61,538 bases of DNA from Luteimonas rhizosphaericola (GCF_029888045.1 NZ_JARXRN010000028.1:102367-163904), one strand, 5' to 3'. Counted from the first letter of the stretch, positions 37,142 through 46,643 are shown. Made by a program: numbers and translations. Notes: a model not told the origin generated them from the sequence alone.

Positions 37142-38055
37142 GACGCGGCCTGCAACGGTGCCGATGCCTGCTTCAGGCCGGGGAAGCCGAGCTTCTCGCG
37201 CTGCGCGTGGTAGGCCTGCGCCACCGCCTGGGCCAGCCTGCGCACGCGCAGGATGTAGCGCTGGCGCTCGGTGACCGAGATCGCGCGGCGCGCATCGAGC
37301 AGGTTGAAGCTGTGGCTGGCCTTGCACACCTGGTCGTACGCCGGCAACGGCAGGCCGGCTTCGACCAGCTTCATGGCTTCCTCTTCGCACTCGGTGAAGC
37401 GCTTGAAGAGCACATCGACATTGGCATGTTCGAAGTTGTACGCGCTCTGCTCGCGTTCGTTCTGCAGGAACACGTCGCCATAGGTCACCACGCCCTGCGG
37501 TCCGCGCGTCCAGACCAGGTCGTAGACGTTGTCGCAGGCCTGCAGGTACATGCACAGCCGCTCCAGGCCGTAGGTGATCTCGCCCAGCACCGGGCGGCAT
37601 TCCAGCCCGCCGGCTTGCTGGAAGTAGGTGAACTGGGTGACCTCCATGCCATTGAGCCAGACTTCCCAGCCCAGCCCCCAGGCGCCGAGCGTGGGCGATT
37701 CCCAGTTGTCCTCGACCAGGCGCAGGTCGTGGCGCTGCGGGTCAATGCCCAGTTCCTTCAGCGAACCGAAGTACAGCTCGACGATGTTGTCTGGGTTCGG
37801 CTTCATCACCACCTGGTATTGGTAGTAATGCTGCAGGCGGTTGGGGTTCTCGCCGTAACGGCCGTCGGTGGGGCGGCGGCTGGGCTGCACGTACGCGGCG
37901 TTCCACGGCTCGGGGCCGAGCGCGCGCAGGAAGGTCGCCGGATGGAAGGTGCCGGCCCCGACCTCCAGGTCCAGCGGCTGGATCAGCACACAGCCCTGCG
38001 CCGCCCAGTAGCTGTTGAGGCGGGTGATCAGTTCCTGGAACGTGGGTCCGGTCAT
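37138..38055 (-). CDS. glyQ: Glycyl-tRNA synthetase alpha subunit
   Basis: A 305-residue class II catalytic subunit: [19 protein letters not shown] at the N-terminus, then [26 protein letters not shown] in outline, [28 protein letters not shown] (motif 2 region) and [18 protein letters not shown]. Length and sequence match the very conserved GlyQ family. It forms the active site for glycyl-adenylate. The promoter lies in the 90 bp shared with the divergent GspE-like gene, where TATACT on the minus strand gives a good -10. A T-box leader is not seen. Confidence 0.97.
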   Translation of the reverse strand: MTGPTFQELITRLNSYWAAQGCVLIQPLDLEVGAGTFHPATFLRALGPEPWNAAYVQPSRRPTDGRYGENPNRLQHYYQYQVVMKPNPDNIVELYFGSLKELGIDPQRHDLRLVEDNWESPTLGAWGLGWEVWLNGMEVTQFTYFQQAGGLECRPVLGEITYGLERLCMYLQACDNVYDLVWTRGPQGVVTYGDVFLQNEREQSAYNFEHANVDVLFKRFTECEEEAMKLVEAGLPLPAYDQVCKASHSFNLLDARRAISVTERQRYILRVRRLAQAVAQAYHAQREKLGFPGLKQASAPLQAAS

Positions 38056-38092
38056 CGGCGGCGCGTCGGAGTCGGCGGTTTTCGCGGGCGCG

Positions 38093-38101
38093 CTAGTATA
38101 G
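38093..38101. promoter_or_regulatory. Shared bidirectional -10 element for glyQ and the GspE-like gene
   Basis: CTAGTATAG reads TATACT on the minus strand, giving glyQ a leader of about 30 nt. It reads TAGTAT on the plus strand, giving the GspE-like gene a leader of about 40 nt. No strong -35 is seen on either side. Confidence 0.45.
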
Positions 38102-38147
38102 CGGCGGACCTCGCGGCGACCGGCCGCGCCGGCACCGGAGCCCGCCC

Positions 38148-39959
38148 TTGAACGACCCGCTCGCCATGCGTTCCGTGCCCACCCCCGCGCGCCTGCCGCC
38201 GGGCAGGCTGGCGCTGGAGCCGGTGATCGCGGCGTTGCTGGCCGATGGCCTGCTCGCGCCGAAGGACGCCGAACACGCGCGCGCCAGCGCCCGCCATGTG
38301 CGCGGCCTGGATGCCGTGCATCCGCTGGTGCTGCTGGCCAACCTCAAGCTGCCCTCGGCGCAGCGTCCCGGCAGCGAGCTCGGGCTCGAAGCGCTCACCG
38401 AATGGCTCGCCGGCGCCAGCGGCCGCGCGTACCTGCGCATCGATCCGACGAAGATCAAGGTCGCCGAGGTCACCGAGCTGGTCTCGCACGCGTACGCACG
38501 CCGCCACCGCATCCTGCCGGTGGAGGTCAGCGGCGACCGCGCACGCATCGCCACCAGCGAGCCGATGGCGCTGGACTGGCTGCCGGACATCCAGCGCCTG
38601 CTGCGGCGCGAGATCGAGCTGGTGGTCAGCAACCCGCTCGACCTGCACCGCTACACGATGGAGTTCTTCGGCGTCACCCGCTCGGTGCGGGGCGCCCAGG
38701 CCGACGGCGGCGGCGAGAAGACCTCGCAGGCGCCGAGCTTCGAGCAGCTGGTCGAACTCGGCCGCGCCGGCGACGTCAACGCCGACGACCACCACATCGT
38801 CAACATCGTCGACTGGCTGCTTCAGTACGCCTACGAGCAGCGCGCCTCCGACATCCACCTCGAGCCGCGGCGCGACGTGGGACGGGTGCGGTTCCGCATC
38901 GACGGCGTGCTGCACAAGGTGTTCGAGATGCCGCCGCCGGTGATGACCGCGGTGGTCTCGCGCATCAAGGTGCTCGGGCGCATGGACCTGGCCGAGCGCC
39001 GGCGTCCGCAGGACGGCCGCATCAAGACCCGCTCACCCGGCGGGCGCGAGGTCGAGATGCGCCTGTCGACCATGCCCACCGCGTTCGGCGAGAAGTGCGT
39101 GATGCGCATCTTCGACCCGGATACCGCGTTCAAGTCGATCGAGCAGCTCGGCTTCGACCCGGACGAGGCCGACACCTGGCACGAGCTCACCAACCGTCCG
39201 CACGGCATCGTGCTGGTCACCGGCCCCACCGGTTCGGGCAAGACCACCACGCTGTACTCGACGCTCAAGCGCCTGGCCACCAGCGACGTCAACGTGTGCA
39301 CGGTGGAGGACCCGATCGAGATGATCGCGGTCGAGCTCAACCAGATGCAGGTCCACCACCAGATCGACCTGACCTTCGCCCAGGGCGTGCGCACGCTGCT
39401 GCGCCAGGACCCGGACATCATCATGATCGGCGAGATCCGCGACCTGGACACCGCGCAGATGGCGGTGCAGGCCTCGCTCACCGGCCACCTGGTGCTCTCG
39501 ACCCTGCACACCAACGATGCGCCGTCGGCGATCACGCGCCTGCTCGACCTCGGCCTGCCGCACTACCTGATCGCCTCCACCCTCAACGGCATCCTCGCCC
39601 AGCGCCTGGTGCGCACCCTGTGCCCGCACTGCAAGGCGCCGAAGAAGCTCACCGTCGAAGCCTGGCACGCGCTGCTGCCCGGGCCGCACGCACCGCCGGT
39701 GCCGACCACCGCCAACGGACCGGTCGGCTGCCTGGAATGCCGCAATACCGGCTACCTCGGCCGCGTGGGCATCTACGAACTGATGCCGGTGACCCCGCTG
39801 CTGCGCGCGCTGATCCGCCCGGACATGGAACTGGCCACCTTCACCCGCGCCGCGGTCGGCGAAGGCCTGCGCACCCTGCGCATGGCCGGCGCCGAGAAGG
39901 TCGCCCAGGGCGTGACCACGGTGGAGGAAGTGCTGACGGTGCTGCCGCCGACCGAATGA
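38148..39959 (+). CDS. GspE/PilB-family secretion ATPase (stand-alone)
   Basis: A 603-residue hexameric ATPase of the type II secretion/type IV pilus class. The N-terminal MshEN-like region is at about 60-190. The catalytic core has Walker [10 protein letters not shown] (359-367), the Asp/Glu box VEDPIE, Walker [13 protein letters not shown] and the His box TLHTNDA. A tetracysteine zinc site is formed by CPHC (492-495) and CLEC (528-531). The TTG start (38148) has GGAG 8 nt before it; an ATG at 38166 is the alternative. No pilus or secretion genes flank it. It could power a T2SS or T4P encoded elsewhere. The zinc site excludes PilT. Confidence 0.85.
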   Translation: MNDPLAMRSVPTPARLPPGRLALEPVIAALLADGLLAPKDAEHARASARHVRGLDAVHPLVLLANLKLPSAQRPGSELGLEALTEWLAGASGRAYLRIDPTKIKVAEVTELVSHAYARRHRILPVEVSGDRARIATSEPMALDWLPDIQRLLRREIELVVSNPLDLHRYTMEFFGVTRSVRGAQADGGGEKTSQAPSFEQLVELGRAGDVNADDHHIVNIVDWLLQYAYEQRASDIHLEPRRDVGRVRFRIDGVLHKVFEMPPPVMTAVVSRIKVLGRMDLAERRRPQDGRIKTRSPGGREVEMRLSTMPTAFGEKCVMRIFDPDTAFKSIEQLGFDPDEADTWHELTNRPHGIVLVTGPTGSGKTTTLYSTLKRLATSDVNVCTVEDPIEMIAVELNQMQVHHQIDLTFAQGVRTLLRQDPDIIMIGEIRDLDTAQMAVQASLTGHLVLSTLHTNDAPSAITRLLDLGLPHYLIASTLNGILAQRLVRTLCPHCKAPKKLTVEAWHALLPGPHAPPVPTTANGPVGCLECRNTGYLGRVGIYELMPVTPLLRALIRPDMELATFTRAAVGEGLRTLRMAGAEKVAQGVTTVEEVLTVLPPTE

Positions 39960-40065
39960 CCGGCGCGTGCGGGCTCGCGTGGCGACCGCAGCGCAAGGGC
40001 GCGCATGCGATGCAGTAGCATGTCGCCATCGTGGCGCGGCCACTTCAGAAGATCGGTAGTACGTC

Positions 40066-40983
40066 ATGTCGACGCGGACGATGGGGCCGGGCGCGGGCTG
40101 GTCCTGGCTGGCACGGGCGGTCAACCTCGGGCGCCACAACCCCAGGGCGGTGATCGGGGCGATCGCGCTGGTCGCGGCCGTGGCGCTGGTGCCGAGCATC
40201 GTGCAGATGGGCGCGCAGTCGGCGCTGGGCGGGAGTCCGGACACCCTGCTGACCGTGATCGGCCTGACCACGCTGGTGTCGCTGGTGGTGTTCCCGCTGC
40301 TGATCGGCGGCGCGCTGCGGGTGATCGACGCGGCCGAGCACGGCCGGCCCGCGACGCCGACCGCCGTGTTCGACACCTTCCGCGCCGGCCACGGCGCCGG
40401 CCGCCTGATCGGCTTCGGGCTGCTGATGACGGCGCTGTACCTGGCCGTGTTCGGCACCCTGATCGGCACCTTCGGGCAGGGCTTGCCGGAGTGGTACATG
40501 CAGCTGATGCAGCTGAGCATGGAAGCCGGCGGCAAGCCGGTGCAGCCCGACGACATCCCCGCGCCGCCCTCGGGCCTGGGCATGGTGATGGCGCTGGGCC
40601 TGCTGTTCGGGCTGTTCCTCGGCGGGGCCTATGCGATCGGCTTCGGCCAGGTGGCGCTGGGCGGACGCGGCGTGCTGGCGGCGATCGGCGACGGCCTCAC
40701 CGGCTCACTGAAGAACCTGCTGCCGATCGTGGTGCTGGCGATCCTGTCGATCGTCGCCCTGTTCGCGCTGACGCTGGTGGTGCTGCTGGTCGGCGGGCTG
40801 CTGGCGCTGATCGGCGGCCTGGTGCACCCGGCGCTGGCGATCGCGCTGGTCGCGCCGGTGTACCTGGGCATGATCCTGCTGATGTACGTGGTGATGTTCG
40901 GCGTGATGTACCACATGTGGCGCGACGTCTGCGCCGAGCCGGTGGTGCCGCCGCCGCTGCCGGGCAACCAGGTCGAACTGTGA
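40066..40983 (+). CDS. Polytopic inner-membrane protein, function unknown
   Basis: A 305-residue protein with about six hydrophobic segments, including AVIGAIALVAAVALVPSIV, LTTLVSLVVFPLLIGGALRV, LIGFGLLMTALYLAVFGTLI, VMALGLLFGLFLGGAYAIGF and ALFALTLVVLLVGGLLALIG. It resembles the BPSS1780-type membrane proteins, in which a glycerophosphodiester-diesterase-like membrane domain is duplicated, but I am not certain of the family. The sequence is compatible with a DUF-type scaffold and shows no catalytic motif. The ATG at 40066 follows a short intergenic region after the GspE-like gene, so co-transcription is possible. Confidence 0.75.
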   Translation: MSTRTMGPGAGWSWLARAVNLGRHNPRAVIGAIALVAAVALVPSIVQMGAQSALGGSPDTLLTVIGLTTLVSLVVFPLLIGGALRVIDAAEHGRPATPTAVFDTFRAGHGAGRLIGFGLLMTALYLAVFGTLIGTFGQGLPEWYMQLMQLSMEAGGKPVQPDDIPAPPSGLGMVMALGLLFGLFLGGAYAIGFGQVALGGRGVLAAIGDGLTGSLKNLLPIVVLAILSIVALFALTLVVLLVGGLLALIGGLVHPALAIALVAPVYLGMILLMYVVMFGVMYHMWRDVCAEPVVPPPLPGNQVEL

Positions 40984-41209
40984 GCTGAAGCGACCGGAAC
41001 GCGCGTCGCCGCTGCGCGCGGCGCGGACCCGCGAAGCAGAAGAGGGCAGCTGCGTTCGCGTCGATCCTCCCTGCGCATAAGGCGAGGCCAGGGCGGAATC
41101 CAGGCTTCCGGGCGCCGGCGTGCCCCCTCCGCCTTCGGCATCCGTTCGGCCCGTTACAGCGCACAGGCGTTCTGTCGACCCGCGCGGCAGTGCCGCGCCA
41201 GCAGGTGGC

Positions 41210-41237
41210 CCTCACCCCCGCGAGCGGGGAAGGAATG
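41210..41237. repeat. Small hairpin-forming repeat-like sequence
   Basis: CCTCACC is followed by a CCCCGC/GCGGGG hairpin with a GA loop and then AAGGAATG, in the 270-bp gap between the membrane protein gene and the RDD gene. A similar sequence is at 17000-17023. It may be a degenerate intergenic repeat. Confidence 0.3.
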
Positions 41238-41253
41238 CGACGCGGAGACGCGC

Positions 41254-41964
41254 CTACAGCAGGGCGTCGAAGGCCCGCTGCATCGCGGTGTGCGCGGCGA
41301 GGAAGAGCCAGCCGGTCATCGCGATCGCCAGGACGGCCTGCAGGCACAGCCACGCGATCGCCCATGCCGGCAGCCGTCCGCCGATGCCCGGCGCCTGCGT
41401 CACCTGCGTGCCTGCGACGCGGTCGTGCAGGGCCTGGCGTCGCGGCGGCAGCAGCGCCAGCAGGTGGCCGAGATTGAGCGTGATCCACGACAGCGCGCCG
41501 GCAAGGTGGCGCAGGGCGGCACGCGCGATGCCGATGCGCCGGCCGCCGGTGCCTGTCACGCGCAGGCCGAGTGCGCGCTTGCCGGGCGTGGCCTGCCACG
41601 GCGAGGCCTCGAACGCCACGAACCAGGCCAGGGCCAGCAGCGCGGCCAGCAGCAGCGGGGGGAACACGGTGGCGACGATCGCGTCGGACAGTGCGGTGGT
41701 GACCGTGCGCTGCGCCGGATCGTCCAGCCAGCGCCGGGCGAGATCGAGCGGCGTGGCGCCCGCTCCCAGCAGGTCGACCATCGCCTGCGCCATCGAGCGC
41801 ACCAGCGCATCGAACGCGGCCGACGCGCGCGCCACGCCGTCGGCCATCCGGCCCGCGCACAGCGCCAGCGCCGCCAGCAGCGGCAGCATCATGTCCAGCG
41901 ACCACGCCGCGCAGCGGCGCGGGAAGGCGGCGGGCGCCGCGGGCAGCCGCGGCGGCGCGCTCAT
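41254..41964 (-). CDS. RDD-family membrane protein
   Basis: A 236-residue protein with an RDD-type layout. An Arg/Asp pair begins the first helix (FPRRCAAWSLDMMLPLLAAL). A second membrane segment is VFPPLLLAALLALAWFVAF, followed by the typical PGKRALGLRV loop, and two more helices close the protein. RDD proteins are small membrane proteins of mostly unknown, possibly transport-related, function. The ATG overlaps the tatC stop by 4 nt (41961-41964), which makes it the last gene of the tat operon. A direct role in Tat export is not known. Confidence 0.85.
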   Translation of the reverse strand: MSAPPRLPAAPAAFPRRCAAWSLDMMLPLLAALALCAGRMADGVARASAAFDALVRSMAQAMVDLLGAGATPLDLARRWLDDPAQRTVTTALSDAIVATVFPPLLLAALLALAWFVAFEASPWQATPGKRALGLRVTGTGGRRIGIARAALRHLAGALSWITLNLGHLLALLPPRRQALHDRVAGTQVTQAPGIGGRLPAWAIAWLCLQAVLAIAMTGWLFLAAHTAMQRAFDALL

Positions 41965-42734
41965 GGGCCGTCGCGGGCCTCGGCTTCGGCATCCGCGTCC
42001 GCCTTCGGCGCGACCATGCGCGCGGCGAGGATGCCGGCTTCGTACAGCAGGCACATCGGGATCGCCAGCATCAGCTGCGAGACCACGTCGGGCGGGGTGA
42101 TGACCGCCGACAGCACGAACATCCCCACCACCGCGTAGCCGCGCCATTCGCGCAGCTGCGACGGGGTCACCCAGCCCATCAGCACCAGGATCACCAGCGC
42201 CACCGGCAGCTCGAAACTGATGCCGAAGGCGAGGAAGATCACCAGCACGAAGTTCAGGTAGGCGTTGATGTCGGTCATCATCGCCACGCCGTCGGGCGTG
42301 ATCGCGGTGAGGAAGCCGAACACCGCCGGCAGCACCAGGAAGAACGCGAACGCGCAGCCGGCGTAGAACAGCCCCACCGCCGACACCAGCAGCGGCAGCG
42401 CCAGGCGCTTCTCGCGCTTGTACAGGCCCGGCGCGACGAACGCCCAGGCCTGGTAGAGCAGCCAGGGCATGGTCACCAGCACCGCGGCGAACAGCGCCAG
42501 CTTCAGCGGCGCGAAGAACGGCGAGGCGACCTCCACCGCGATCAGCTGCGCGCCCTCGGGCAGCTTGTCCAGCAGCGGCTGCGCGAACCAGCCGTACAGC
42601 CGGTTGGCGAACGGCAGCAGCGCGAACAGCGCGATCGCCAGGCCGACGATCGCGCGCAGCAGCCGGCTGCGCAGCTCGACCAGATGCTCGATCAGGCTGC
42701 TGGCGCCGTCGTCGGTGTCAGCGTCGACGGCCAT
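41961..42734 (-). CDS. tatC: TatC twin-arginine translocase subunit
   Basis: A 257-residue protein with six membrane helices. The conserved N-terminal HLVELRSRLLRAI is the signal-peptide recognition site. The sequence EVASPFFAPLKLALFAAVLVTMPWLLYQAWAFVAPGLY-type region follows (P, F and E positions conserved), with LAFGISFELPVALVILVLMGW. It recognises the twin-arginine signals of folded proteins. The C-terminus is acidic and Ala-rich (KADADAEAEARDGP). It overlaps tatB upstream and the RDD gene downstream. Confidence 0.96.
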   Translation of the reverse strand: MAVDADTDDGASSLIEHLVELRSRLLRAIVGLAIALFALLPFANRLYGWFAQPLLDKLPEGAQLIAVEVASPFFAPLKLALFAAVLVTMPWLLYQAWAFVAPGLYKREKRLALPLLVSAVGLFYAGCAFAFFLVLPAVFGFLTAITPDGVAMMTDINAYLNFVLVIFLAFGISFELPVALVILVLMGWVTPSQLREWRGYAVVGMFVLSAVITPPDVVSQLMLAIPMCLLYEAGILAARMVAPKADADAEAEARDGP

Positions 42735-43344
42735 CGTCGGAATCCGTGTCGGTAGCGGGGGCCAGGCCGGTCAGGCCGGGCTGGTGAGGGTGTGGAGGCT
42801 CGGCGGGCGCGGGCGGGGCGGTGGGCGCCGCGTTCCCGTCCTCGCGCGCCGCGTCGACGGGCGCAGGCGGCGGCGCATCGCCGCCCGGGCCTTCGGCCGG
42901 CGCGGATGCAGGATCGGTCTCGGTGTCCGTGCCGATGGACGGCGGCGCGTCGAAGCGACGTGGCCGGGGCTCGGGCGCATCCGTCGCCGCGGCAGGCACG
43001 GCGGCCCCGGTGGCCGGCGCACCGCTCGCCTGCCGGCGCATGTTTTCGATCTCGCGGCGGGCTTCGGCCTCGGCGGCGCGCACCTTGGCCTGCACCTCGT
43101 CCTCGGTCTCGCGCATCGTGTCCTGCAGCCGCGCCGCGGCCTGCTTCGCATCGTGCAGGCTGCGCTTGAGTTCCTCCGCCGCCAGTTCGCGCTCGAGCTC
43201 GGACTTCACCGAGAACCATTGCGCGCGCGCGCGGCGCACCCACAGGCCGGCGAAGCGCGCCGCCTTGGGCAGGCGCTCGGGGCCGAGCACGACCAGTGCG
43301 ACCACCGCGATCAGCAGCAGTTCGGTGAAGCCGATGTCGAACAT
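42718..43344 (-). CDS. tatB: TatB twin-arginine translocase subunit
   Basis: A 208-residue protein. The N-terminus MFDIGFTELLLIAVVALVVLGPERLP is the family signature: a short membrane helix, then the FGPE-like LGPERLP hinge. An amphipathic helix and a coiled stretch follow (LAAEELKRSLHDAKQAAARL). The last 90 residues are a long Pro/Ala/Asp-rich disordered tail. TatB passes the substrate from TatC to TatA. The gene overlaps the tatC start by 17 nt and lies 24 nt after tatA. Confidence 0.95.
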   Translation of the reverse strand: MFDIGFTELLLIAVVALVVLGPERLPKAARFAGLWVRRARAQWFSVKSELERELAAEELKRSLHDAKQAAARLQDTMRETEDEVQAKVRAAEAEARREIENMRRQASGAPATGAAVPAAATDAPEPRPRRFDAPPSIGTDTETDPASAPAEGPGGDAPPPAPVDAAREDGNAAPTAPPAPAEPPHPHQPGLTGLAPATDTDSDDGRRR

Positions 43345-43368
43345 GGCGGCGGCCGCGGATCCGCGGCC

Positions 43369-43611
43369 TCAGCGCGAGACGGTGTCGTCCTGTCGGGGCT
43401 TGCCCGACACGGTGCCGTCGCGGTCCTGCGTCGGCGTGGTCGACTGGTGGTCGAGCTCGCCGGCCGGCTTGTCCTCGTCGGCGATGCCCTTCTTGAAACC
43501 CTTGACCGCCTCGCCCAGGTCGCGGCCGGCGCCGCGCAGGCGCTTGGTGCCGAACACCAGCAGCACCACGACCAGCACGATCAGCCAATGCCAGATGCTG
43601 AAACTACCCAT
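43369..43611 (-). CDS. tatA: TatA twin-arginine translocase pore subunit
   Basis: An 80-residue protein. [29 protein letters not shown] is the TatA signature (membrane helix, then FGTKRLR hinge). The amphipathic helix [15 protein letters not shown] follows, then a polar tail. It is the polymerising subunit of the Tat pathway and the first gene of tatABC-RDD. The Gly-Ser-Phe-Ser-Ile-Trp-His-Trp start separates it from TatB. Confidence 0.96.
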   Translation of the reverse strand: MGSFSIWHWLIVLVVVLLVFGTKRLRGAGRDLGEAVKGFKKGIADEDKPAGELDHQSTTPTQDRDGTVSGKPRQDDTVSR

Positions 43612-43731
43612 TGCATGTTCCCGCGAACGGTGAGGAAGCCCTCAGGATACTCCACCCGCTCCGGCGCGACCGTGCCACAGGTCCGGGCCCCGGGCCCGCG
43701 CAATGGCGGGCCGCGCGCCGCGCGGCGACGT

Positions 43732-44634
43732 TCAGGGCGTTTCCGGCAGCGGCTCGACGGTGGCGGGGTTGTCCTGCACCGGCTCGAACGGCTGCGGCAC
43801 CGGCTCGGTGGCCGGCGGCGGGGACAGGGGCGCGGTGGTCGTGGTCGCGGCGGGGTCCGCCGCCGGCGTCGCAGGCACGGTGGACGATACCGGTACGGCG
43901 GCTCCACCGGTGCCCCGCGCGACGCGGGCCGCCGCGGTGGCCTCCTCCAGCTGGTCGCGGAAGGCGACCACGGCGCTGGACGGCGCCTGCGGCGCGCGCC
44001 CCTCCAGCACCATGCGCGGCGTGGTGTTGGCGCCGTAGACCGCCTGGTTGGCCTCGTTGTCGATCTGCAGCACCGCGCCGTCGAGCGCGACCCCGGCGAA
44101 CAGCCCGCGCGCGCGAGACCACGACCAGATCTCGGCCTTGAGCTGGCCGTCGGTGGCGGCCGCGGCGTTGCGGCCCACCGGGCCGGCGGCCACGCCCGCA
44201 TCGGCGCCCAGGGTGACCTTGCCGTTGACGATCGATTCCAGGCTGCGGTCGTTGCGGAACACCAGCACCACGTCGGCCGACTGCACCCCGGCCTGGAAGC
44301 CGATGCTGCCGCCGGTGAGCTTGACGAAGCTCGGGTTGGACCAGGTGCCGTCGGCCGACTTCACCGACAGCAGGCCATGCCCGCGGCGACCGCCGAGCAC
44401 CAGGCCCACTTTGAGCGTGTCGGGGATGACCACGATCGCGCGCGCCTCGTCCAGCAGCTTGTCCGGGATCGCCGATTCGGGAATCGCCTGTACCTCGTTG
44501 AGCACCCGCAGCGCGTTGCCGGCGCGGGCGTCCTCTTCCGGACCCGCGACCGCGGTGCCGGCGGCGAGCGAGACGGCGAGCAGCACGGCGATCAGCGCCT
44601 GGCGCGGCGCAGCGGTGGGGCGGGAACGGGGCAT
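43732..44634 (-). CDS. Exported Ysc84/SYLF-domain lipid-binding protein
   Basis: A 300-residue protein. The signal peptide is ALIAVLLAVSLAAGTAVAG (about 13-31). A SYLF/Ysc84 domain fills about 35-215 (IPDKLLDEARAIVVIPDTLKVGLVLGGRRGHGL in outline; GGSIGFQAGVQSADVVLVFRN; LGADAGVAAGPVGRNA). A Pro/Thr/Ala-rich tail of about 60 residues follows. The SYLF domain binds phosphoinositides in eukaryotes. Bacterial members are periplasmic or outer-membrane-associated and poorly characterised. It lies 120 nt upstream of tatA on the same strand. Its signal peptide has no twin-arginine motif. Confidence 0.87.
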   Translation of the reverse strand: MPRSRPTAAPRQALIAVLLAVSLAAGTAVAGPEEDARAGNALRVLNEVQAIPESAIPDKLLDEARAIVVIPDTLKVGLVLGGRRGHGLLSVKSADGTWSNPSFVKLTGGSIGFQAGVQSADVVLVFRNDRSLESIVNGKVTLGADAGVAAGPVGRNAAAATDGQLKAEIWSWSRARGLFAGVALDGAVLQIDNEANQAVYGANTTPRMVLEGRAPQAPSSAVVAFRDQLEEATAAARVARGTGGAAVPVSSTVPATPAADPAATTTTAPLSPPPATEPVPQPFEPVQDNPATVEPLPETP

Positions 44635-44778
44635 CGTGGACTCCGGCTGTGGCAGGACACCGCGCGTCGCGGCGACGGCTCAGGCTAGTGACGGGGCAAT
44701 GAATCGCGGATGAGTTATGCCGGCGGATCGCAGCGTCGCCGGGACTGCCGTGCGCCGCGTCGCGCGCCCTGCCATCCT

Positions 44779-45774
44779 ATGCCGATGACGACGACCGCGC
44801 CCGCTTCCACCCCCGATACCGCCGTGCTGGTGGTCAACCTCGGCACGCCCGATGCGCCCACGCCGGATGCGGTGCGGCGCTACCTCGGCGAATTCCTGTC
44901 CGACCCGTTCGTGGTGCAGATCCCGAAGCTGTTCTGGTGGCCGCTGCTGTACGGGGTGATCCTGCCGCTGCGCTCGCCGCGGGTGGCGAAGAAGTACGCC
45001 GGCATCTGGATGGAGGGCGGCTCGCCGCTGGCGGCGCACACCCGCGGTCTGGCCGCGGCGCTGCAGCCGCGCCTGCCGGAGGTCGCGGTGCTGCACGCGA
45101 TGCGCTACGGCCAGCCGGCCCAGACCGCGCGGCTGCGCGAACTGGAGGCCGCCGGCGTGCGCCGGGTGCTGGTGCTGCCGCTGTACCCGCAGTATTCGTC
45201 CACCACCACCGGCACGGTCGCCGCGCTGGCGCAGCGCACGCGCGGCGGCCTGGACCTGCGCGTGATCGAGGACTACGCCACCGATCCTGGCTGGGTGGAG
45301 GCCGTGGCCGGCTCGATCCGCGCGCACTGGCAGGCCAACGGACGTGCCGAGCGGCTGCTGTTCTCCTTCCACGGCCTGCCGCAGCGGCTGGTCGATGGCG
45401 GCGATCCGTACCAGGCGCAGTGCGAGGCCAGCGTCGCCGCGCTGGCGCGCGCGCTGTCGCTGCAGCCGGACGGGTTCCTGGTGGCCTACCAGTCGCGCTT
45501 CGGGCGCGAACGCTGGCTCGGGCCGGCCACCGACGACACCCTGCGCGAGCTCGCCGGGGCCGGGGTGCGCACCGTGGACGTGGTGTGCCCGGGCTTCGCC
45601 GCCGACTGCCTGGAGACGCTCGAGGAGATCGCGATGGAGAACGCCGAGATCTTCCACGAAGCCGGCGGCGAGGCGCTCCGCTACATCCCCTGCCTCAACG
45701 ATGCGCCCGCGCACGCCGATGCGCTCGCGGCGCTGGTGCGGCGCGAACTGGCGGCCTGGGACGCCGGCGCCTGA
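44779..45774 (+). CDS. hemH: Ferrochelatase
   Basis: A 331-residue ferrochelatase. VLVVNLGTPDAPTPDAVRRYL is the N-terminal signature. VLPLYPQYSSTTTGTV and LLFSFHGLPQRLVDGGDPY contain the metal-site His, and VVCPGFAADCLETLEEI contains the conserved Glu region. It inserts Fe(II) into protoporphyrin IX as the last step of heme synthesis, at the inner membrane. The ATG at 44779 is chosen; one at 44785 is equally close to the conserved core. It overlaps the following hydrolase gene by 1 nt. Heme made here is the substrate of the phytochrome-linked heme oxygenase, though the genes are far apart. Confidence 0.96.
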   Translation: MPMTTTAPASTPDTAVLVVNLGTPDAPTPDAVRRYLGEFLSDPFVVQIPKLFWWPLLYGVILPLRSPRVAKKYAGIWMEGGSPLAAHTRGLAAALQPRLPEVAVLHAMRYGQPAQTARLRELEAAGVRRVLVLPLYPQYSSTTTGTVAALAQRTRGGLDLRVIEDYATDPGWVEAVAGSIRAHWQANGRAERLLFSFHGLPQRLVDGGDPYQAQCEASVAALARALSLQPDGFLVAYQSRFGRERWLGPATDDTLRELAGAGVRTVDVVCPGFAADCLETLEEIAMENAEIFHEAGGEALRYIPCLNDAPAHADALAALVRRELAAWDAGA

Positions 45775-46643
45775 TGCGCGAGATCACGCTCGACGTCGCC
45801 CTCGGCCGCCTGCACGGCCTGCATTGGGGCGAGGCCGGCCGGCCGCGGGTGCTGGCCCTGCACGGCTGGCTCGACAACGCCGCCAGCTTCGTGCCGCTGG
45901 CCGCGCACCTGGACGGGATCGAACTGGTCGCGATCGACCTGCCCGGGCACGGGCGCAGCGCGCACCTGCCGCCGGGCGCGGACTACTCGTTCGCCGGCGC
46001 GGTGCACAGCGTGCTCGACGCGGCCGACGCGCTGGGCTGGGAGCGCTTCGCCCTGCTCGGGCATTCGATGGGCGCCGGCATCGCCAGCCTGATCGCGGCG
46101 GCCTGTCCGGACCGGATCGAGCGGCTGGTGGCGATCGAGGCGCTGGGCGCGCTGCCCGACAGCGCCGCCAACACCGTCCCGCGCCTGCGCGACGCAGTGG
46201 CGGCCGGGCGTGCGCTCGCCGGCAAGCGCCTGCGCGTGTTCACCGATCTCGATACGCCGGTGCGGGCGCGCACCCTGGCGCGCACCGGCGCGGTGGACGA
46301 GGCTTCCGCGCGCCTGCTGGTGGAGCGCGGCGTGCGCGAGGTGCTGGTCGACGACGCGCGCGCCGGCTGGGAGTGGAGCAGCGATCCGCGCCTGACCCTG
46401 CCGACCATGCTGCGCCCGTCCGAAGACCAGGTGCGGGCGCTGATCGCCGGCATCGCCTGCCCGACGCGGGTGATCTACGCCGACCCGCCGCAGCCCTACC
46501 TGCCCGAACCACGCCGCAGCGAGCACGCCGCGCTGTTGCCGGACGGCACGATGGTGGTGCTGCCCGGCGGGCACCACCTGCACATGGAGCAGCCGGCGGC
46601 GGTGGCCGCGGCGATCGGAGGATTCCTCGCCTGGCGCGACTGA
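45774..46643 (+). CDS. Alpha/beta hydrolase downstream of hemH
   Basis: A 289-residue alpha/beta hydrolase. The oxyanion loop is ALHGWLDNAASF, the nucleophile elbow is LGHSMGAGIA (Ser at about 100), and the catalytic His is in PGGHHLHMEQP near the C-terminus. There is no signal peptide, so it is cytoplasmic. The sequence resembles serine-hydrolase/MhpC-like esterases; the substrate is unknown. The ATG overlaps the hemH stop (TGATG), so it is co-translated with ferrochelatase. A functional link to heme is not established. Confidence 0.88.
   Translation: MREITLDVALGRLHGLHWGEAGRPRVLALHGWLDNAASFVPLAAHLDGIELVAIDLPGHGRSAHLPPGADYSFAGAVHSVLDAADALGWERFALLGHSMGAGIASLIAAACPDRIERLVAIEALGALPDSAANTVPRLRDAVAAGRALAGKRLRVFTDLDTPVRARTLARTGAVDEASARLLVERGVREVLVDDARAGWEWSSDPRLTLPTMLRPSEDQVRALIAGIACPTRVIYADPPQPYLPEPRRSEHAALLPDGTMVVLPGGHHLHMEQPAAVAAAIGGFLAWRD

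Noticed and set aside
43693..43712. GGCCCGC/GCGGGCC hairpin between the Ysc84 gene and tatA
   Set aside because: It has no T-run in either direction. At this GC content such hairpins are frequent.
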